This document shows, piece by piece, positions 5,404-8,955 of a stretch of 8,955 nt of DNA (position 1 is its first letter; every line of letters begins with the position of its first letter). The notes under the pieces were generated by a model, which saw only the letters and a list, made by a program, of their open reading frames with translations, did not search any database and was not told the origin of the DNA. The stretch covers positions 1 to 8,955 of the forward strand of contig JAUZEI010000153.1 of NCBI GenBank assembly GCA_030839105.1, written 5' to 3'. Origin of the DNA: Actinomycetota bacterium (GTDB lineage: Bacteria > Actinomycetota > Acidimicrobiia > IMCC26256 > PALSA-610). The position numbers and the translations under genes were made by a program.

Positions 5404-6240
5404 ATGACGTTCACACCAGTCGCGCCGACCATGTACGTGCCCCCGACGAAGGTCGCGAAGGACACGTTCGTCATCCATCAGGTGCAGCCGGCGCTCGGCC
5501 AGCCGCTGTTCGTCTACATCAACTCGATGGTCATCCTCGGCAAAGAGCCGGTGATCGTCGATACCGGTACGCCTGCGAATCGGAAGCAGTGGCTCGAGGA
5601 CGTCTTCGCGCTCGTCGAACCGAACGACGTCCGTTGGATTTTCTTGTCCCACGACGACGTCGACCATACGGGCAACCTCGACGAGGCCATGACCGCGTGC
5701 CCGAACGCGAAGCTGGTGTGTAACTGGGCCATGATCGAACGCCACACCAATTGCTTCGACTTCCCACTCGAGCGCTGCCAGTGGGTCATGCACGGAGATT
5801 CGTTCGATGTGGGCGACCGGATCCTGCACGCACCTCGACCGCCGGTGTTCGACTCGCCGACGACTCGTGGGCTCTTCGACCCGACCACGGGCGTGTACTG
5901 GGCGGTCGACACGTTCGCCACACCGCTGCCCGATCCGAAGATGGCCATCTCCGACCTCGACGCTGACTTCTGGCAGTTCGGCATGCACCTGTTCGCGCTC
6001 GGCGCGGTGAGTCCGTGGCTGACGATGCTCGATCCCGTCAAGTACGGCCAGTACGTCGACACGACGCAGAACCTCGACATCACGACGATCGCCGCGTGTC
6101 ACTGCCCGGTGATCGAGGGCGAGTACATCGAGCGCGCGTTCAACATGATCCGTCAGTTCCCGACCCTCGAGGCTCCGCCGCTGCCGGACCAGTCGGTGCT
6201 CGATCAGGTGATCGCCGCGACCTCGACGCCCGCGCCCTGA
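5404..6240 (+). CDS. Stand-alone MBL-fold metalloprotein with diiron (ODP-like) ligand pattern
   Basis: A 278-residue soluble protein of the metallo-beta-lactamase superfamily, closest in ligand pattern to the oxygen-binding diiron (ODP) domain of flavodiiron proteins. The first strand pair ends VIVDTG (50-55). The metal motif is SHDDVDHTGN (82-91), that is H83-x-D85-x-D87-H88, with Asp85 where diiron proteins have Glu and hydrolases have His. Further likely ligands are His142 (ILHAPRP), Asp169 (WAVDTF, 166-171) and His233 (AACHCPV), giving the full H-x-[DE]-x-DH...H...D...H set. There is no flavodoxin or rubredoxin domain, so any redox role would need a separate electron donor. A hydrolase is equally possible. 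ATG 5404 has GGGGG at 5394-5398. The frame is open back to 5356, but the extension has no ribosome site. The P450 gene follows after 92 bases on the same strand. Confidence 0.87.
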   Translation: MTFTPVAPTMYVPPTKVAKDTFVIHQVQPALGQPLFVYINSMVILGKEPVIVDTGTPANRKQWLEDVFALVEPNDVRWIFLSHDDVDHTGNLDEAMTACPNAKLVCNWAMIERHTNCFDFPLERCQWVMHGDSFDVGDRILHAPRPPVFDSPTTRGLFDPTTGVYWAVDTFATPLPDPKMAISDLDADFWQFGMHLFALGAVSPWLTMLDPVKYGQYVDTTQNLDITTIAACHCPVIEGEYIERAFNMIRQFPTLEAPPLPDQSVLDQVIAATSTPAP

Positions 6241-6263
6241 CCCGAGCTACCGGTGATTCGCCG

Positions 6264-6289
6264 GTTACAGATCTTGCTCATTGTGTAAC
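6264..6289. promoter_or_regulatory. Inverted repeat GTTACA-N14-TGTAAC before the P450 gene
   Basis: Perfect 6-base arms at 6264-6269 and 6284-6289 lie in the 92-base gap upstream of the P450. A poor -10-like TAACAT (6286-6291) overlaps the right arm, with no good -35. Just before it, ACCGG (6249-6253) and CCGGT (6261-6265) could form a 5-base-pair hairpin, but there is no T-run to make it a terminator. It may be an operator for the TetR at 7575. The short arms make chance a real possibility. Confidence 0.25.
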
Positions 6290-6332
6290 ATCACGCCCGA
6301 CTCCTCGGCCGATTCGAGTTCGGAGGCATTGG

Positions 6333-7565
6333 GTGGCAGACGACACGCGCGTGGACGACGACGCGCCGAGCGAGGGCAACCCGTTCGCCGCAATGGATCC
6401 GGAGATGGCCGCGCATCCGCAGCCCTTGTTCGCCGCGCTGCGCGACAGCGTCCCCGTGATGCCGGTCGAGGGTGTCGGGGTGGGCGTCGTCGTGACGCGT
6501 CGGGCCGAGATCGAGGAGATCTTTCGCGATCCGGCAACGTTCTCGTCGAACATGTCGGCGGTCGATCTGAAGAATGTCCGTCCGCTGATCCCCCTGCAGA
6601 TCGATCCACCCGACCACAAGAAGTACCGCAAGATTCTCGACCCCGTGTTCGCGCCGCGCGAGATGGCACTGATCGCGGAACCGGTCACTGCGCTCGCCAA
6701 CGAGCTGATCGATCAGTTCATCGATCGCGACGGCATCGACTTCGCACGCGAGTTCTCGGTGCCGTTCCCGTCGCTCGTCTTTCTCACCCTGCTCGGGCTG
6801 CCGCTCGACGAGCTCCCTCGATTCATCGAGATGAAGGACGGCATCATCCGGCCGGATCAGGTGACGGGAACGCCCTACGGCAGCGACACGACGAACGAGT
6901 ATCAGCGGAAGACCGCGGAGTCCATTTATGAATACTTCGAAGAAGTGCTCGACGAGCGCGAGGCCGACCGGCGCACCGATCTCCTGAGCCGGTTCCTCGA
7001 GATCGAGGTCGAGGGTCAGAAGCTCGCTCGGACCGAGATCCTCGACATCTGCTTCCTTTTCCTCATCGCGGGGCTCGACACGGTCACGGCCACACTCGAC
7101 TGCATGTTCGCCTACCTCGCGCAACATCCAACCCAGCGCCGGCGCCTCGTGGACGACCCCGCGCTCATTCCCGCGGCCGTCGAGGAGATGTTGCGCTGGG
7201 AGACACCCGTTCTGGGCGTGGCGCGGGTGGCAACGCGCGAGACGACCCTCGCCGGCTGCCCCATCCACGCGGGCGACCAGGTATCGATCATCTTGAGCTC
7301 GGCGAACACCGATCCCACCGAGTTCGCCGCGCCCGACGACGTCGACTTCGATCGTCAGCCCAATCGCCACCTCGCGTTCGGCGGTGGCGTGCATCGCTGC
7401 CTCGGCTCGCATCTCGCGCGTCAGGAACTGCGGATCGCCCTCCGCGAGTGGCATCGCAGAATCCCCGACTACTCCGTCGCGCCGGGCCACACGCTCGTCT
7501 ACACCCCGGCGATCCGTTCCATCGACCACTTCCCGATGGTGTTCAATCGCCGCGTCGATCAGTAG
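6333..7565 (+). CDS. Cytochrome P450
   Basis: A 410-residue soluble bacterial P450 that would insert one oxygen atom from O2 into an organic substrate. All core motifs are present: the C-helix segment DPPDHKKYRKIL (91-102, with the heme-propionate H/R contacts), the I-helix oxygen-activation motif AGLDT (246-250), the K-helix ExxR (Glu285-Met-Leu-Arg288, in AAVEEMLRWETP), and the heme-thiolate loop HLAFGGGVHRCLGSHLAR (346-363) with Cys356 as the iron ligand. There is no membrane anchor and no fused reductase, and no ferredoxin or ferredoxin reductase gene is in the window, so electron partners must be encoded elsewhere. Substrate and CYP family cannot be assigned from sequence inspection. The GTG 6333 start follows GGAGG (6322-6326) at ideal spacing. 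The frame is open upstream to 6015, but that part overlaps the MBL-fold gene and is not P450-like. The TetR gene begins 9 bases after its stop. Confidence 0.96.
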   Translation: MADDTRVDDDAPSEGNPFAAMDPEMAAHPQPLFAALRDSVPVMPVEGVGVGVVVTRRAEIEEIFRDPATFSSNMSAVDLKNVRPLIPLQIDPPDHKKYRKILDPVFAPREMALIAEPVTALANELIDQFIDRDGIDFAREFSVPFPSLVFLTLLGLPLDELPRFIEMKDGIIRPDQVTGTPYGSDTTNEYQRKTAESIYEYFEEVLDEREADRRTDLLSRFLEIEVEGQKLARTEILDICFLFLIAGLDTVTATLDCMFAYLAQHPTQRRRLVDDPALIPAAVEEMLRWETPVLGVARVATRETTLAGCPIHAGDQVSIILSSANTDPTEFAAPDDVDFDRQPNRHLAFGGGVHRCLGSHLARQELRIALREWHRRIPDYSVAPGHTLVYTPAIRSIDHFPMVFNRRVDQ

Positions 7566-7574
7566 CGGTCTCGA

Positions 7575-8150
7575 GTGAACGCGAGTCGCACCAGCGGAGA
7601 ACTGATCCTTGCGGCGGCACGGCGCGCAATCCTCGAGCGGGGCCCGGGAAGTCTGACGTTGTCGGCGGTCGCGGCGGCCGCGGGCGTGTCGCGGCCGACG
7701 CTTTATCGGTGGTTTCCAACCAAGGAGGATCTGCTCGGGGCGATCGCCGACTACGAGACGCGGCTCTTCGACCTCGGGTTGCGAGCCGCGGTCGAGGCGC
7801 ATCGCTCACCCGCGCGCCGGCTGGATGCCGCGCTGCGCTACCTCGTGACGTATCTCGACGACTCACTCGGCGCCGATTCGATCGGCCTCGATCCCGCGTT
7901 CGCGCTGCGGTCGCTCGCCGAAGGGCTCGAGCCCCAGGTGCACGCGCTCGTGCGGCTCCTCGGCGACGATTTCGCGCAGGTACCCGCTGTGCGCGCGGGC
8001 GGCTTGTCGCGCGAGCAAGCTGCCGAGGTCTTCATCCGGCTCGCGTACTCGCACTACCTCGTGCCGCATCCCGAACCGGAAGTGCTCCTGGCCTCCATGC
8101 GCAGTTTCGCGGGATTGACGCGTCGATCGACGCGCCGCGTCGCGGGATGA
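7575..8150 (+). CDS. TetR-family transcriptional regulator, P450 operon
   Basis: A 191-residue TetR repressor. The N-terminal helix-turn-helix is clear: ILAAARRAILERGPGSLTLS (11-30), AVAAAAGVSRPTLYRWFPTK (31-50), with the recognition helix at SRPTLYRWF (39-47). Residues about 55-185 are helical and would form the ligand pocket and dimer interface, with no recognisable ligand signature. GTG 7575 lies 9 bases after the P450 stop, so it is probably co-transcribed with the P450 and may regulate the operon through feedback. The ribosome site is weak (AGCGG), which suggests coupled translation. It converges with the next TetR gene, leaving 22 bases between stops; that gap contains the perfect palindrome AGCCGCGGCT (8163-8172) but no loop or T-run, so no standard terminator. 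Confidence 0.92.
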   Translation: MNASRTSGELILAAARRAILERGPGSLTLSAVAAAAGVSRPTLYRWFPTKEDLLGAIADYETRLFDLGLRAAVEAHRSPARRLDAALRYLVTYLDDSLGADSIGLDPAFALRSLAEGLEPQVHALVRLLGDDFAQVPAVRAGGLSREQAAEVFIRLAYSHYLVPHPEPEVLLASMRSFAGLTRRSTRRVAG

Positions 8151-8172
8151 ACGAGCGTCGAGAGCCGCGGCT

Positions 8173-8826
8173 TCATTGCGCACCGAGTAGTTGCGCGCAG
8201 CTCGTCTGTGCCAGCCAGGTTTCGTAGGCGCGCGGCGACCAGCCGCGTTCGCCGACGAGCAGCAGCCACACGTCCGGGTGGTTGAGCGTCCAGAGAAGGT
8301 CGGTACCGCGTGCGACGCCGAGGCCCGATCGGAGAGCACCATCGCGGTGGAGTGAGTCGACGATCGTGCGCTGATTCGCGTGGAAGTCGTCCTGGATCAA
8401 CTGCCAGAGCGTGTGGCAGTCGACGTCGATCTCGGCCGCGCCGCGAATGACCTTGAACATCGCGCCGATACGCGTCTTGGCGGCGCGGGAGTTGCGGGCG
8501 TTGAGCTGCAGTTTCCGAACGGGATCCCGTTCCTGCACGACGTCGCGGAACCACTCGTGTTGGGCGACCGGGGCGTCCTGCTCGTCGCCCTTGAGGCGGA
8601 GATCCCAGAGTGCCCGGAGCAGTCCGCTCTTGGTCGTAAACGGTAGGTAAGCCGTCTTCAACGACACGCCCGCTTCGGCGGCGACCGCTTCCATCGTCGT
8701 TGCCGGATAGCCGTCGCGCAGGAAGAGCTGCTCGGCGGCCTCCAGGATGGCTTTGCGCGTGGCGGCCGCCTGCTGCCGGCGCCGGGGCGAGTTATAGGTG
8801 CGCCGAGATCTCTGGGTGTCTGCCAC
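8173..8826 (-). CDS. TetR-family transcriptional regulator with atypical recognition helix
   Basis: A 217-residue TetR-type regulator. A basic 20-residue extension (SRRTYNSPRRRQQ, about 7-19) precedes the helix-turn-helix: RKAILEAAEQLFLRDGYPAT (24-43), then MEAVAAEAGVSLKTAYLPFT (45-64). The recognition helix reads SLKTAYLPFTTK rather than the common S-x2-TLYxHF, so its DNA target probably differs from that of the other TetR proteins here. The helical effector domain is about 70-217 and ligand identity is unknown. The start is GTG 8826, with AGGG about 8 bases upstream on the minus strand. It is divergent from the partial gene at 8886 across a 59-base gap with two facing TTGAC(A/T) -35 elements, so it probably controls that gene and itself. 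Confidence 0.92.
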   Translation of the reverse strand: MADTQRSRRTYNSPRRRQQAAATRKAILEAAEQLFLRDGYPATTMEAVAAEAGVSLKTAYLPFTTKSGLLRALWDLRLKGDEQDAPVAQHEWFRDVVQERDPVRKLQLNARNSRAAKTRIGAMFKVIRGAAEIDVDCHTLWQLIQDDFHANQRTIVDSLHRDGALRSGLGVARGTDLLWTLNHPDVWLLLVGERGWSPRAYETWLAQTSCAQLLGAQ

Positions 8827-8855
8827 TTGACAACCCTAACCGAGAATTCAATACT
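8827..8855 (+). promoter_or_regulatory. Promoter of the right-edge gene
   Basis: A perfect TTGACA (8827-8832) is followed after 17 bases by AATACT (8850-8855, 4/6). The predicted start is near 8862, giving a leader of about 24 bases that contains AAGGAG (8875-8880) ahead of ATG 8886. The -35 element directly abuts the GTG start codon of the divergent TetR gene. Confidence 0.55.
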
Positions 8856-8871
8856 CGCCTCAGGCAGTCAA
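8843..8871 (-). promoter_or_regulatory. Candidate promoter of the divergent TetR gene
   Basis: On the minus strand TTGACT (8866-8871) is followed after 17 bases by a poor -10, AATTCT (8843-8848). It would give a leader of about 10 bases before GTG 8826. It overlaps the plus-strand promoter face to face, so the two may compete for polymerase. Confidence 0.35.
8853..8868. promoter_or_regulatory. Candidate operator around GCCTCAGGC
   Basis: The perfect 9-base palindrome GCCT-C-AGGC (8857-8865) is flanked by ACT (8853-8855) and AGT (8866-8868), which continue the symmetry with a one-base offset. A direct repeat TCAATA occurs at 8848-8853 and 8868-8873, exactly 20 bases apart. Lying between divergent promoters, it is the natural site for the TetR at 8173-8826, but this is not proven. 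Confidence 0.4.
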
Positions 8872-8885
8872 TATAAGGAGTGACC

Positions 8886-8955
8886 ATGGCCGACACGCGA
8901 GCCGACGACGAAGTGCGGACGTTCCTCCACGGTATGTGGGCCGGCGTGGCGGCCG
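8886..8955 (+). CDS. N-terminal fragment of a protein, possibly a class I methyltransferase
   Basis: The gene starts at ATG 8886 behind a strong AAGGAG ribosome site (8875-8880, spacing 5) and runs off the right edge after 23 codons. The visible residues (MADTRADDEVRTFLHGMWAG, then VAA) resemble the start of actinobacterial SAM-dependent methyltransferases, where an EVR-x-(FL)-MW-x2-VA segment precedes the SAM-binding domain. The catalytic part is outside the window, so the family call is tentative. Coding status is well supported by the ribosome site, codon use and the promoter upstream. It is probably regulated by the divergent TetR. Confidence 0.7.
   Translation, partial: MADTRADDEVRTFLHGMWAGVAA

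Noticed and set aside
5047..6102. 351-codon minus-strand open frame
   Set aside because: It is antisense to the MBL-fold gene and has shadow-frame composition rich in Arg, Asp and Val. No family pattern is seen.
6015..6332. N-terminal extension of the P450 frame by 106 codons
   Set aside because: It overlaps the MBL-fold gene in another frame and is not P450-like. GTG 6333 has GGAGG at proper spacing and gives normal P450 length.
6291..7802. 503-codon minus-strand open frame
   Set aside because: It is antisense to the P450 with all its motifs and to the start of the TetR gene. The product is rich in Arg, Glu and Asp without domain features.
8151..8172. Rho-independent terminator between the convergent TetR genes
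   Set aside because: AGCCGCGGCT is palindromic but has no loop space and no T-run on either strand.

Overview
The window looks like a chromosomal segment of a high-GC actinobacterium. The evidence is strong G/C preference at third codon positions, frequent GTG starts, an SCO6745-type protein, a mycothiol-dependent (DinB/MDMPI-fold) enzyme, a class I bacterial P450 and many TetR regulators. A non-mycobacterial lineage such as Acidimicrobiia is possible, but the sequence alone does not settle it. I see no rRNA, tRNA, CRISPR array, insertion sequence, integrase or phage gene.

Layout. The left edge (2-133, +) is the tail of a gene, possibly a class I methyltransferase, whose 3' end overlaps a convergent gene. 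Region 109-2266 (-) is a two-gene unit: a GH4-family NAD/metal-dependent glycosidase followed by an SCO6745-family protein. Divergent from it, 2348-3657 (+) is a TetR regulator translationally coupled to a mycothiol-dependent maleylpyruvate isomerase-family protein. The shared gap holds the most striking regulatory DNA in the window: two operator copies with CCTATC/GATAGG arms, one carrying the Tn10 tetO2 core, placed in the promoter spacer and across the start site and GTG codon of the regulator. Region 3699-5111 (+) is a PadR regulator coupled to a five-helix membrane protein, with palindromic TATATCA/TGATATA sites over its promoter. Region 5112-5403 holds a doubtful 86-codon minus-strand ORF and a weak candidate promoter. 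Region 5404-8150 (+) is a likely operon: a stand-alone metallo-beta-lactamase-fold protein with a diiron-type ligand set, a cytochrome P450 and a TetR regulator. A further TetR gene (8173-8826, -) converges on it and is divergent from a gene that starts at 8886 and runs off the right edge.

How it works together. The window is four small modules, each of one or two effector genes next to its own one-component repressor (TetR, PadR, TetR, TetR), with operator-like palindromes at the promoters of at least two. The enzymes (glycosidase, mycothiol-dependent isomerase-like protein, MBL-fold protein, P450) suggest uptake or detoxification of small organic compounds. No substrate can be read from the sequence. 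The best candidates for something undescribed are the tetO-like twin operator with its TetR/MDMPI pair and the MBL-P450-TetR operon.
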